Below, one piece after another: positions 51,479-59,581 of a stretch of DNA of 64,000 nucleotides. The translations under genes were made by a program, and so were the position numbers. A model generated the notes under the pieces. That model was not told where the DNA came from and ran no database searches. It worked only from the letters and a program-made list of their open reading frames with translations. Positions within the stretch are counted from its first letter, which is position 1. The number at the start of each line of letters is the position of its first letter. This DNA is from Hyphomicrobiaceae bacterium UBA7697 (GTDB lineage Bacteria > Pseudomonadota > Alphaproteobacteria > Rhizobiales > Methyloligellaceae), in NCBI GenBank assembly GCA_002482645.1, contig DLGJ01000012.1, positions 186,001 through 250,000 on the forward strand, written 5' to 3'.

Positions 51479-52414
51479 ATGTGCGGGATTGCTGGTGTCA
51501 TTCACCGCGGTAAAGCGGTGGGCGTCGGTCAAGAGATGACCGCGATGCTACAAAGTCTGAAGCATCGCGGGCCCGACTCGACTGGGTTTGCCATCTACGG
51601 ATTGCCCAAGGCTGACGAATACGTCATGCGCTTGAAGCTGGCCGAGGCCGAGGATTTCGAAACGGATTACAATATCCGCGACAAGATCCGCGACCGTCAG
51701 GCTCAGGTCGACAATCGGCTGGCGGAGCTCGGCGCGGAGACGATCGAAGTCGATCAGCCCACGCCTTACGCGTTTCGCTATCGTCTTCGCTATTCCGGCG
51801 ATACGAAGCAGCTTGCCACCGATCTGGAGCATATCGAGGGCGGCGAAGTCCTGTCCTTCGGAAACTCCCTCGAGTTGATCAAGGATCTCGGCGATGCGAC
51901 CGTCGTGTCGCAGCAGTACGGGCTCGGAGATTTCAAGGGCACGCACGGAATCGGCCATACGCGCATGGCAACGGAATCGGATGTCGATATCCGTTCGGCG
52001 CATCCCTACTGGGCCTATCCGTACAACGACATCAGTGTCGTTCATAACGGTCAGATCACGAACTATTGGATCATGCGCCGTGAGATGGAACGGCTTGGGC
52101 ACCGGTTCATGTCGAACTGCGATTCCGAGTTGCTGGCTGTCTACACCGCCAACAACCTGGAGCAGGGCGCGACCCTGGAGGACTCGCTGAAATCCTCGAT
52201 CAAGGATATCGACGGCGTGTTCACCTACATCGTGGCCACCGACAAAGAGCTCGGCATGGCCAAGGACACGATGGCCGCCAAGCCGATGGTTCTCTACGAA
52301 AGCGACGAGACCGTTGCGCTTGCCTCGGAGGAAGTGGCCATCCGCGCCATCGTCCCCCACGAAATCGATACGTATGATCCATATGATGAGGAGGTGCGGG
52401 TATGGCAGCGCTAA
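51479..52414 (+). CDS. mgsA: N-methylglutamate synthase subunit A (glutamine amidotransferase class II)
   Basis: Ntn-type amidotransferase domain of 311 residues that begins MCGIAGVIHRGKAVGVG, with Cys2 as nucleophile after Met removal. HRGPDSTGFAIYG, GIGHTRMATESDVDIRSAHP and HNGQITNYWIMRREMERLGH are the GATase II signatures. In the N-methylglutamate synthase it releases methylamine from gamma-glutamylmethylamide for transfer. It overlaps mgsB by 13 bases, so the two are coupled. Confidence 0.93.
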   Translation: MCGIAGVIHRGKAVGVGQEMTAMLQSLKHRGPDSTGFAIYGLPKADEYVMRLKLAEAEDFETDYNIRDKIRDRQAQVDNRLAELGAETIEVDQPTPYAFRYRLRYSGDTKQLATDLEHIEGGEVLSFGNSLELIKDLGDATVVSQQYGLGDFKGTHGIGHTRMATESDVDIRSAHPYWAYPYNDISVVHNGQITNYWIMRREMERLGHRFMSNCDSELLAVYTANNLEQGATLEDSLKSSIKDIDGVFTYIVATDKELGMAKDTMAAKPMVLYESDETVALASEEVAIRAIVPHEIDTYDPYDEEVRVWQR

Positions 52415-53277
52415 AGAAAGCTGCGCCGGCGAGCGGGCACGGGAGCAAGTCCCATGAAATGGGCATGCACCAGGAGCAGCTCACCGGCCGCACGCAGCAG
52501 GTCTTTTTCGACATCGATCTTAATGAGCCGCATCACGGTTTCGGCCTCCCCGACACGTTCGATGTGGACTTCAACAAGCGTGGCGAAATTGACGCGTCGA
52601 ACATGGACGCCAACGCCGTCAACGCCCGTATTCGTGAGATGATGGGCGAGGGCTATGGCACGATCGTCCTCAAGAATCCGGCTTCCAAGCATTCCATGGC
52701 GGTCGGCATTCTGAACCGCTTGAACCTGATCATCGAAGGCTCGCTGGGCTATTTCGGCTGCGGGCTGCTCGACGGCCCCAACGTTCGCATCAACGGCCGT
52801 GTTGGCTGGTCGTGCGGCGAGAACATGATGGCCGGCACGATTCTCATCGAGAAGAACGCCGGTTCGCAGTTCGGCGCGGCCATTCGCGGCGGCGATCTCG
52901 TCTGCAAGGGCGACGTCGGTTCCCGTACGGGCATCGATATGAAGGGCGGCAATATTATCGTCGGCGGCAGCACGGGGTCGTTCACCGGCTTCATGATGCA
53001 GCGTGGCCGGATGGTGATTTGCGGCGACGCCGGAAAGAACCTCGGCGACTCGATGTACGACGGCACGATCTTCCTTGGCGGTGAGCCTCGGAGCCTGGGC
53101 GTGGACGCCGTTTGGAGTGAGATGACCGATCTCGACAAGGATTGGTTGGAGAAGAAGCTGACGAAGTACGACGTGATGCCCAAGGGTGGCATCGGGTCGT
53201 TCCGCAAGATCGTCGCCGGTAAGCAGCTCTGGAACTACGACAATCTAGAGCCGACCGAGAAGAAACTGGTTCTGTAA
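52402..53277 (+). CDS. mgsB: N-methylglutamate synthase subunit B (GltB3-like)
   Basis: Glutamate-synthase C-terminal (GXGXG) domain protein, 291 residues: a right-handed beta helix with repeated GxGxG turns (GYFGCGLLDGPNVRINGRVG; RGGDLVCKGDVGSRTGIDMK; VVGGS-type IIVGGSTGSFTGFMM). About 50 N-terminal residues (to FDVDFNKRGEI) precede the usual start of the family. Structural subunit, thought to channel ammonia/methylamine between MgsA and MgsC. Overlaps mgsA. Confidence 0.92.
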   Translation: MAALKKAAPASGHGSKSHEMGMHQEQLTGRTQQVFFDIDLNEPHHGFGLPDTFDVDFNKRGEIDASNMDANAVNARIREMMGEGYGTIVLKNPASKHSMAVGILNRLNLIIEGSLGYFGCGLLDGPNVRINGRVGWSCGENMMAGTILIEKNAGSQFGAAIRGGDLVCKGDVGSRTGIDMKGGNIIVGGSTGSFTGFMMQRGRMVICGDAGKNLGDSMYDGTIFLGGEPRSLGVDAVWSEMTDLDKDWLEKKLTKYDVMPKGGIGSFRKIVAGKQLWNYDNLEPTEKKLVL

Positions 53278-53292
53278 AGGGAGCTTCCGTCA

Positions 53293-54672
53293 ATGGCTAA
53301 GGATAAAAAGCAAAAGGCAAACGGCGCGCAGGAGCCCGCCGAGCAGAGCCGCTTCTTGCTGGGCAAGAGTCAGATCTTCACGCCGGAGGTCATGAACGAC
53401 ATCCACGTGAAGGCGGAGCTGGGCCGGTATCGTATGCGCGGCTTCTCGCTCTTCAAGAAGATTCCCCATTGGGACGATCTAACCTTCTTGCCGGGCACGC
53501 TGACGCGTTTCGTCATCGAGGGCTATCGCGAGAAATGCGATACCAAGACGGTGATCGGCCCGCGGGCCAAGCGTCCGCTGGAACTCGACATCCCGGTCTA
53601 CGTCACGGGTATGAGCTTCGGCGCGCTGTCCTACGAGGCGAAGATCGCGCTTGCGCGCGGTGCCACGATGGCCGGCACGGCGACGTGCTCGGGCGAGGGC
53701 GGTATGATCCCCGACGAGCGGCGCTATTCGTCCAAATGGCTGTATCAGTGCATTCAGTCGCGTTACGGCTTCAACCCGAGCCATCTGCGGCTTGCCGATG
53801 CGTGCGAGTTCTTCATCGGTCAGGGCTGTAAGGTCGGCCTGGGCGGCCACTTGATGGGCCAGAAGGTGACCGATCAGGTCGCCGAGATGCGCTCGCTGCC
53901 TGCCGGTATCGATCAGCGGTCGCCTGCCCGTCACCCCGACTGGCTCGGACCGGACGATCTGGCGCTGAAGATCGAGGAAATCCGCGAAGCGACGAACTGG
54001 GAAATTCCGATCCAGCTCAAGCTTGGTGCCGCGCGCGTGTACGACGACGTGCGTATGGCGGTGAAGTGCGGTCCCGACTCGATCTATATCGACGGCATGG
54101 AAGGCTCCACCGGTGCGGGTCCGCACATCGCGACGGAAGATACGGGCGTGCCCGGAATCGCCGCGATCCGGCAGGCTCGCCGCGCGATCGACGAGTTGGG
54201 CATGCGCGGCAAGGTCAGCCTCGTCTATGCCGGCGGTATCCGCAACGGCGGCGACGTGGCCAAGGCTTTGGCGCTCGGTGCCGACGCTATCGCGATCGGT
54301 CACTCGGTGATGATGGCGCTCAACTGCAACAAGGAGATCCCGGAGTCGGACTACGAGGCCGAGATGGGCGTTCCGGCAGGGCGTTGCTATCACTGCCATA
54401 CGGGCCGTTGTCCGGTCGGTGTCGCGACGCAGGATCCGGAGTTGCGCAAGCGGCTCGATCCTGAAGAGGCGGCGGAGCGTGTCTACAACTTCCTGCACAC
54501 GCTGACTCTGGAAGCGCAGCTCCTGGCGCGTGGTTGCGGCAAGACCGACATCCACAGCCTCGAGCCGGAAGATCTCGCCGCGCTCACGATGGAAGCTTCC
54601 GCCATGGCTCAAGTGCCGCTGGCGGGAACCGACATGACTGTCGGCGTTGAAAATTATCACAAGCTTGGGTGA
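53293..54672 (+). CDS. mgsC: N-methylglutamate synthase subunit C (GltB2-like, FMN/Fe-S)
   Basis: Catalytic FMN synthase subunit of 459 residues. FMN-binding TIM barrel: VYVTGMSFGALSYEAKIALA, TCSGEGGMIPDERRYSSKWL, QLKLGAARVYDDVRMAVKCG, YIDGMEGSTGAGPHIATEDT and VSLVYAGGIRNGGDVAKALA. The 3Fe-4S cysteines are in RCYHCHTGRCPVGVATQDPE. Completes gmaS-mgsABC for methylamine to N-methylglutamate. Ends at the start of the small unknown gene. Confidence 0.94.
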   Translation: MAKDKKQKANGAQEPAEQSRFLLGKSQIFTPEVMNDIHVKAELGRYRMRGFSLFKKIPHWDDLTFLPGTLTRFVIEGYREKCDTKTVIGPRAKRPLELDIPVYVTGMSFGALSYEAKIALARGATMAGTATCSGEGGMIPDERRYSSKWLYQCIQSRYGFNPSHLRLADACEFFIGQGCKVGLGGHLMGQKVTDQVAEMRSLPAGIDQRSPARHPDWLGPDDLALKIEEIREATNWEIPIQLKLGAARVYDDVRMAVKCGPDSIYIDGMEGSTGAGPHIATEDTGVPGIAAIRQARRAIDELGMRGKVSLVYAGGIRNGGDVAKALALGADAIAIGHSVMMALNCNKEIPESDYEAEMGVPAGRCYHCHTGRCPVGVATQDPELRKRLDPEEAAERVYNFLHTLTLEAQLLARGCGKTDIHSLEPEDLAALTMEASAMAQVPLAGTDMTVGVENYHKLG

Positions 54673-54680
54673 GGAAGACG

Positions 54681-55079
54681 ATGTCAAAGAAAGATCAGAA
54701 CGACGTCGATAAGTACCTGAAGGACTCCAAGGGGCTCGACACGGACCGCGAGAAGGTGATCGGTCAGCACATCGGCTATCGCTACGATGTGAACCTGCTG
54801 CCGGACTACGGTCGGATTACGCCGTTCCTCGCGGAATACATGGAGTTCATGGGCTGGGACGACCTCAATTGGTTGGAGGACGTCCACATGGGCTACGAGG
54901 AAGGGCAGCCGGCCATCTTCGACCGCAACATCAACGGTTGGGTGCGCATTCCGAAGTCGATGAAGCTGCCGGACAATCAGCAGGACCGGGACATGATCGC
55001 CCGCGAGTTGCTGATCCGGTTCCAGACTTCGCCGAAGCACCCGCTCAACGATCTGAACAAGGCCTACCGCAAGTTCTAA
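54681..55079 (+). CDS. Unknown 132-residue protein downstream of mgsC
   Basis: Not recognised. Acidic/basic mix, soluble, no signal or membrane helix. DTDREKVIGQHIGYRYDVNL, LAEYMEFMGWDDLNWLEDVH and IPKSMKLPDNQQDRDMIARE suggest a compact alpha/beta fold with conserved Trp-Asp clusters. ATG 54681 (MSKKDQNDVDKYLK) has AGGA 5 bases upstream; the stop of mgsC is 8 bases before. Co-transcribed between mgsC and the permease, so a pathway-specific accessory role is probable (inference). Confidence 0.75.
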   Translation: MSKKDQNDVDKYLKDSKGLDTDREKVIGQHIGYRYDVNLLPDYGRITPFLAEYMEFMGWDDLNWLEDVHMGYEEGQPAIFDRNINGWVRIPKSMKLPDNQQDRDMIARELLIRFQTSPKHPLNDLNKAYRKF

Positions 55080-55242
55080 CGAACTTGCGGTTCGCCGCCT
55101 TTCAGAACACGTTTGAAACAGACGGGGAGGTGCGTGTAAGAACAAGCTGGTCTTGACTGAAAAATGAACAAGAAGCCCGAGCCGAAAAAGGCCGGATGAC
55201 AACTAGGTTCGCGCATATAGAACGTCCTAGAGGGAGGAAAAT

Positions 55243-56847
55243 ATGGCTAATACAGCAGCGGGCACCGCAGGCGGTGCCGGCGAGCCGGGTACGCTTCATC
55301 GCGTAATCGGCTGGAAGGATGCGTTCTGGGTCGCCAGTGGCGTCCCGGCGCTCGTGCTCTTTTCCATTGGCGGTATTGCCGCCACGGTGGGCACGCCGTC
55401 CGTTCTTGTTTGGACTCTGTCGGTCCTTTTCGGATTCATCCAGGCATTTACATACGCTGAAATCGCCGGTCTTTTCCCGACCAAGTCGGGTGGAGCTTCG
55501 GTTTATGGCGCCGCGGCTTGGGTCCGGTATAGCCGTATCATCGCGCCGTTGTCGGTATGGTGTAACTGGCTCGCTTGGACCCCGGTCCTTGCCATCGGTT
55601 GCGGTATCGCCGCCGGTTACATCCTAACGGCACTGTTCCCCGCCGACGCGGCAATCCGGACTTGGTCGATCCAGCTTGTGGATCTGCATTTCCTCAAGGA
55701 CGGATTGGCTCTTCGTCTCGATTCGACCTTCTTCATCGGCGCGATCCTGATGCTGATTTCGTTCGGCATTCAGCACCGCGGAATTATGTCCACCGCCAAG
55801 GTGCAGACGATCGTCGGTGCGTCGGTTCTGATCCCGCTGCTGATTATCGGTATCGTGCCTCTCATCACGGGCGACGTGGCAATGGAGGCGTTCCAGCCCT
55901 TCGCGCCTGGTACGGAGGCAGGTTCGGCGGCCTGGGACAAGGCAGGATGGTCGTTATTCTTGGGCGGTCTCTTCATCGCCGCGTGGTCCGCCTACGCGTT
56001 CGAGACGGCAATTTGCTACACGAGCGAATTCAGGGATCCCGCAACGGATACCTATAAAGCGATCCTGTACTCGGGCCTGTTGTGCATCGCCGTTTACACG
56101 CTGGTGCCGCTGTCCTTCCAAGGCGCCCTCGGGTTGGCTGGCGTGATGGCGCCGGGCATCGTCGATGGTTCGGGCGTTGCGCAGGCGATGGCCGGCATGG
56201 TCGGCGGCGGAGCCGTCGTCACGAACCTTCTGGTGGTGATGCTTCTGCTTGCCTTGATGCTGGCGATTACCACGGCGATGGCCGGTAGCTCGCGCACCCT
56301 GTATCAGGGGTCGGTCGATGGCTGGCTGCCGCGTTACCTGAGCCGGGTGAACTCGCACGGCGCGCCGACGAGCGGCATGGGAACGGACCTCTGTTTCAAT
56401 CTCATCCTTCTCATGATGTCGGACTACCTGTTCGTTCTGGCGGTCTCCAATGTCTGCTACCTCGTGTTCAACTTCTTGAATCTGAACTCGGGCTGGATTC
56501 ACCGGATCGACAACGCGCATGTGAAGCGTCCGTGGAAGGCGCCGACCATTCTTCTCGGCGCGGGCGTCGTTCTCGCATTCGTCAATGCGTTCCTTTTGGG
56601 TGCGGGTGCCAACATTTGGGGACCGGGCACGCTGCTTGCGGGCGCCGTCGCCATCGCGATCATCATCCCGGTCTTCCTGTTCCGGCACTATATCCAGGAC
56701 GGTGGCGTGTTCCCGCCGCAGATGCTGGAAGATCTGTCGGTCGATGGAAAGACCATCAGCAAGCCGAAGGCGGGCATATTGCCCTATGTCGCTATTGCTG
56801 GCGGAATTCTATCCGCGGCGACTGGCTACATGATCTTCTGGGGCTAG
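55243..56847 (+). CDS. APC-superfamily permease (paralogue 2)
   Basis: Twelve-helix transporter of 534 residues. IGWKDAFWVASGVPALVLFS, EIAGLFPTKSGGASVYGAAA, VWCNWLAWTPVLAIGCGIAA and GSSRTLYQGSVDGWLPRYLS parallel the paralogue at 30349 block by block. A strong AGGGAGGA site precedes ATG 55243. It closes the mgs operon before a hairpin. Likely substrate is methylamine or an N-methylated/glutamate-family compound (inference from context). Confidence 0.92.
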   Translation: MANTAAGTAGGAGEPGTLHRVIGWKDAFWVASGVPALVLFSIGGIAATVGTPSVLVWTLSVLFGFIQAFTYAEIAGLFPTKSGGASVYGAAAWVRYSRIIAPLSVWCNWLAWTPVLAIGCGIAAGYILTALFPADAAIRTWSIQLVDLHFLKDGLALRLDSTFFIGAILMLISFGIQHRGIMSTAKVQTIVGASVLIPLLIIGIVPLITGDVAMEAFQPFAPGTEAGSAAWDKAGWSLFLGGLFIAAWSAYAFETAICYTSEFRDPATDTYKAILYSGLLCIAVYTLVPLSFQGALGLAGVMAPGIVDGSGVAQAMAGMVGGGAVVTNLLVVMLLLALMLAITTAMAGSSRTLYQGSVDGWLPRYLSRVNSHGAPTSGMGTDLCFNLILLMMSDYLFVLAVSNVCYLVFNFLNLNSGWIHRIDNAHVKRPWKAPTILLGAGVVLAFVNAFLLGAGANIWGPGTLLAGAVAIAIIIPVFLFRHYIQDGGVFPPQMLEDLSVDGKTISKPKAGILPYVAIAGGILSAATGYMIFWG

Positions 56848-56893
56848 TCGAAGACACGGAGATTACGAACGGCGCATCACAGCGCCTTCCCTC

Positions 56894-56934
56894 CCGGAAT
56901 GGCCGAGACCAGAAATGGTTCTCGGCCATTTCCG
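56894..56934 (+). terminator. Hairpin terminator after the mgs-operon permease
   Basis: ATGGCCGAGA (56899-56908) pairs with TCTCGGCCAT (56920-56929), extended by GGA/TTCC to a stem of about 12. It is 46 bases beyond the permease stop. The T tract is short. Confidence 0.65.
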
Positions 56935-57158
56935 ATTCAGGCCTGAAGATTTGGAGCTCGTCGCAGCCGGTGCCGTGTCCGGCACCCCGGCCTACGCCGT
57001 AGCGAAACCGGAAGCCGGCGTGAACGCCGTAAGGCGCACATGCGGCAGGCATTGCCATGGAAGATGTCGTGGACGCCTTGCGGGCGCCGCCGGTCTTCGC
57101 GGCCGACGGCTTCATACGGCGGAGTGACCCGTGCTCGCCGCGTGGTCCCGCCGACCGC

Positions 57159-57770
57159 TCAGAAATTCGCTTCCGCGGACTTCCAGTCTGGTTTGAACAC
57201 GATGACCCGCGCGCCGTCCGGGAGCGAAGGGTTGAACACGCGGTTGTGCCAGATGGCCGCGTCGTGATTGGCGTTGCTCTCCTTCACGGCCTTGACCTTG
57301 CAGGGAACGCGAAAGCTATGGCGCCCTTGCGTGAAGTCGAGAACGCATTGACCGGCCTCTACGAGTTCGCCGGCGAGGGCGGCGTCGGGCGGCAAGACGG
57401 CCAGGAGCCGGTCGGTAAATTGCGCCGCGTCGTGATAATATTCCGATTGGAGAAACCGCAGGGCTTTCTCGTAGGTTTCGCGCGGGTCCGGCGACTTCAT
57501 GACCTGAAACCGGAAAAACGCCGTCGATTCCTCCGGGGCCTCGCGCGCGAGCAACACGGTGAGTGCCGGCAGGCGTTCCTCGCCGGATTGCATGAGCACA
57601 CGCGGACACATGCCTTGCGCCGGCCGGCCTCCTTGTTCGCGCATCGCGGTCTTCCTCAGCTGGCACTGCCATTCGAGGAAGCGGTCTTTCAGCGATCTCG
57701 ATCCTTTTTTGCTCACGGCGGCGTCCTGCCTCGTTTTTGACTTCGCGACCGTCGAACGGCCCGCGGTCAT
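57159..57770 (-). CDS. Conserved-type unknown protein
   Basis: 203 residues, cytoplasmic; not a family I can name. N-terminus Lys/Arg-rich (TAGRSTVAKSKTRQDAAVSK), then FLEWQCQLRKTAMREQGGRP, LPALTVLLAREAPEESTAFF, TRETYEKALRFLQSEYYHDA, and a C-terminal hydrophobic strand DGARVIVFKPDWK. Three Cys only, in positions without a motif. Divergent from the outer-membrane barrel gene. Weak relation to Rhizobiales-specific small proteins is possible but unproven. Confidence 0.55.
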   Translation of the reverse strand: MTAGRSTVAKSKTRQDAAVSKKGSRSLKDRFLEWQCQLRKTAMREQGGRPAQGMCPRVLMQSGEERLPALTVLLAREAPEESTAFFRFQVMKSPDPRETYEKALRFLQSEYYHDAAQFTDRLLAVLPPDAALAGELVEAGQCVLDFTQGRHSFRVPCKVKAVKESNANHDAAIWHNRVFNPSLPDGARVIVFKPDWKSAEANF

Positions 57771-58214
57771 GCCTCTTGTGTCTGCGCGACTGGCCTCGGG
57801 ATGTGCTTCGCGAGTTCCGCCGGGCGGCTCTTCGAGTTCGCCGAACGCGCGTCCGGAGCGAAGGGTATTTTATGGAAATGCGGCAAACAAGGTTGCCCTC
57901 GCGAATTCTAAGGCCACGCCCATTCGATCTTTTGTGGCAAGTCTTTTCGGGTCCGTCGAGACGGCCCAATGCGGTTTTGTGGCCCGTGCTGCGCCTGTCA
58001 TTTTTGCCGCGCCGTCCACGTCTTCGCGATGCGGCTTGCGTTGGGCCATGTCATGGCTTGGCCATTAACCCGTCGCTAACCATACGAAGTTTCGCCCCCC
58101 TTCATCGTTAAGAGACGTTTAGGGGCAGGCTCTATCCTTCAGGGCGTGAGTGCCTGGTTTTGCCAAGGGGGGGGACAGGCGAAACGGGCTCTCGATCTTA
58201 TGAGGGAGTGTCTT
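57771..58214. other. Intergenic gap before the outer-membrane gene
   Basis: 444 bases. No convincing gene; holds the promoters of two divergent genes. An AT-rich segment near 58060-58110 (around AACCATACGAAG) is a plausible promoter for the barrel gene. No palindromes of note. Confidence 0.35.
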
Positions 58215-58898
58215 ATGCGTACGGGATTTTTCCGGGCCGCGGCCTTTTCTGCGACCTTTGCGATCGGCGCCACGGCTTCATTGTCCGCTTTCGGTCAGGA
58301 CGCCTACGGCTTGTACGATGGCAGTTCTTACTACGGTTCGTCCGTTCAGTCGCAGGATCGTTTCGAAGGCTGGTGGCTGGGCGGCACGATTGGCGGGTCC
58401 TTCGTAAATTACGGCATGTCGCCGGGGTCGGTGGACGCCGACGGCGTGATCGGCGGTGTCGTGGGCGGTTTCAGCTGGCAGCACGGTCCGTTCGTGATCG
58501 GTCTCGAGGGCGACTATCTGGCATCCGACATCGATGGCGGCGGCCTGATCAACGGGGGACCGAACAAGGCGCAGGTCGGCTTCGACAGTCTTGCGGATTT
58601 GCGTTTGCGTCTGGGTTACACGGTCACGCCCAACCTGCTTCTGTTCGGTACGTTGGGTGGCGCGTGGGCCAATGCCGACCTCTTTATCAGCGGGCCTGGC
58701 GGCGGTTTCCGCGAAACGACGTTCACGGGCTGGAGCGCGGGCGGTGGCGCCGAATACGCCTATGACAGGAACTGGAGCCTGCGCCTCGATTATCAGTTCA
58801 CGGACTTCGGCGAGGAAACCGTGAAGTACTCCGGCGGCAAGCAGACTTTCGACCCGGATTCGAACTCGTTCCGCGGTTCGATCATCTACAGCTTCTAG
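58215..58898 (+). CDS. Outer-membrane beta-barrel protein
   Basis: 227 residues from ATG 58215 with AGGGAG 8 bases upstream. Signal peptide (MRTGFFRAAAFSATFAIGAT, cleavage near SAFGQ), then FEGWWLGGTIGGSFVNYGMS and GVVGGFSWQHGPFVIGLEGD, typical OMP_b-brl (OmpA-like barrel). Strands LADLRLRLGYTVTPNLLLFG and YAYDRNWSLRLDYQFTDFGE follow, ending in Phe (IIYSF). Its stop codon overlaps the stop of the opposite-strand RNase T2 gene within CTAG. Confidence 0.9.
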   Translation: MRTGFFRAAAFSATFAIGATASLSAFGQDAYGLYDGSSYYGSSVQSQDRFEGWWLGGTIGGSFVNYGMSPGSVDADGVIGGVVGGFSWQHGPFVIGLEGDYLASDIDGGGLINGGPNKAQVGFDSLADLRLRLGYTVTPNLLLFGTLGGAWANADLFISGPGGGFRETTFTGWSAGGGAEYAYDRNWSLRLDYQFTDFGEETVKYSGGKQTFDPDSNSFRGSIIYSF

Positions 58899-59581
58899 GG
58901 AACCGGCACGGCGATACGACGGAGCGGGCAAAGGCGCTTTTGGCTTATGTTCGCTCCGCAAGCCTGCGGCTCGAAATCGTTGCCGAAGCATATCCGCACG
59001 TCGAAGAGATTGCCGCGACGGCACGTCACGGCGATCATGTCCGGTTCGAGCCAATCGTTCGCGGCTATGAACTCGCTTTCGATCTTCCCCGGCGACAGGA
59101 AGCGCTGGGTCTTGGGATCGTCAAGCGCCTTGGGAATGACGACCCGCTCATAGGCCTTGCGCGCCGCCGCGAAGTAATCTGCCGGAGACAGGCCGCTGTA
59201 CGTCCCATGAGTCTTGTATTCGTGGATGACGATCCCCTTGTCCGGCATGATGCCGTGCATCTCGCCGATCACGTCCGAGGGAACCCAAGGACGCTGGCCG
59301 CGATAGCAATCCTCCGGCCAGCCGAAATCGTATTGCGGCCAGAAGCCGTGCAGGACGAAGTCCGCGTCGTTCCCCGCATTGCATTGTTCGTCGCCGCGCC
59401 GGAGTCCTTCCGTCAAGCAATGCGTCGGAGACCAGCTCAGGACGAGCGCGTAGTAGTCGATGCCGCCGGGATCCGCGTGGCGGAATGCATGCGGGCGGAT
59501 TCCGTCATAGGCGGCCGCGGTCGCGGATGCCATGAGCAAGGCGCCCAGAGCGAGGACGCCGGCATGCACGCTACGCCGCAT
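58895..59581 (-). CDS. RNase T2-family ribonuclease, secreted
   Basis: Signal-peptide protein (MRRSVHAGVLALGALLMASA, start 59581) of 228 residues. RNase T2 active-site blocks: CAS I DFVLHGFWPQYDFGWPEDC with His, and CAS II HEYKTHGTYSGLSPADYF with His, Lys. Upstream YYALVLSWSPTHCLTEGL matches family start; Cys are abundant (disulfides expected). Predicted periplasmic RNA degradation. Start lies inside the end of the M20 peptidase gene (11-base overlap), so coupled to it. Confidence 0.9.
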   Translation of the reverse strand: MRRSVHAGVLALGALLMASATAAAYDGIRPHAFRHADPGGIDYYALVLSWSPTHCLTEGLRRGDEQCNAGNDADFVLHGFWPQYDFGWPEDCYRGQRPWVPSDVIGEMHGIMPDKGIVIHEYKTHGTYSGLSPADYFAAARKAYERVVIPKALDDPKTQRFLSPGKIESEFIAANDWLEPDMIAVTCRRGNLFDVRICFGNDFEPQACGANISQKRLCPLRRIAVPVP

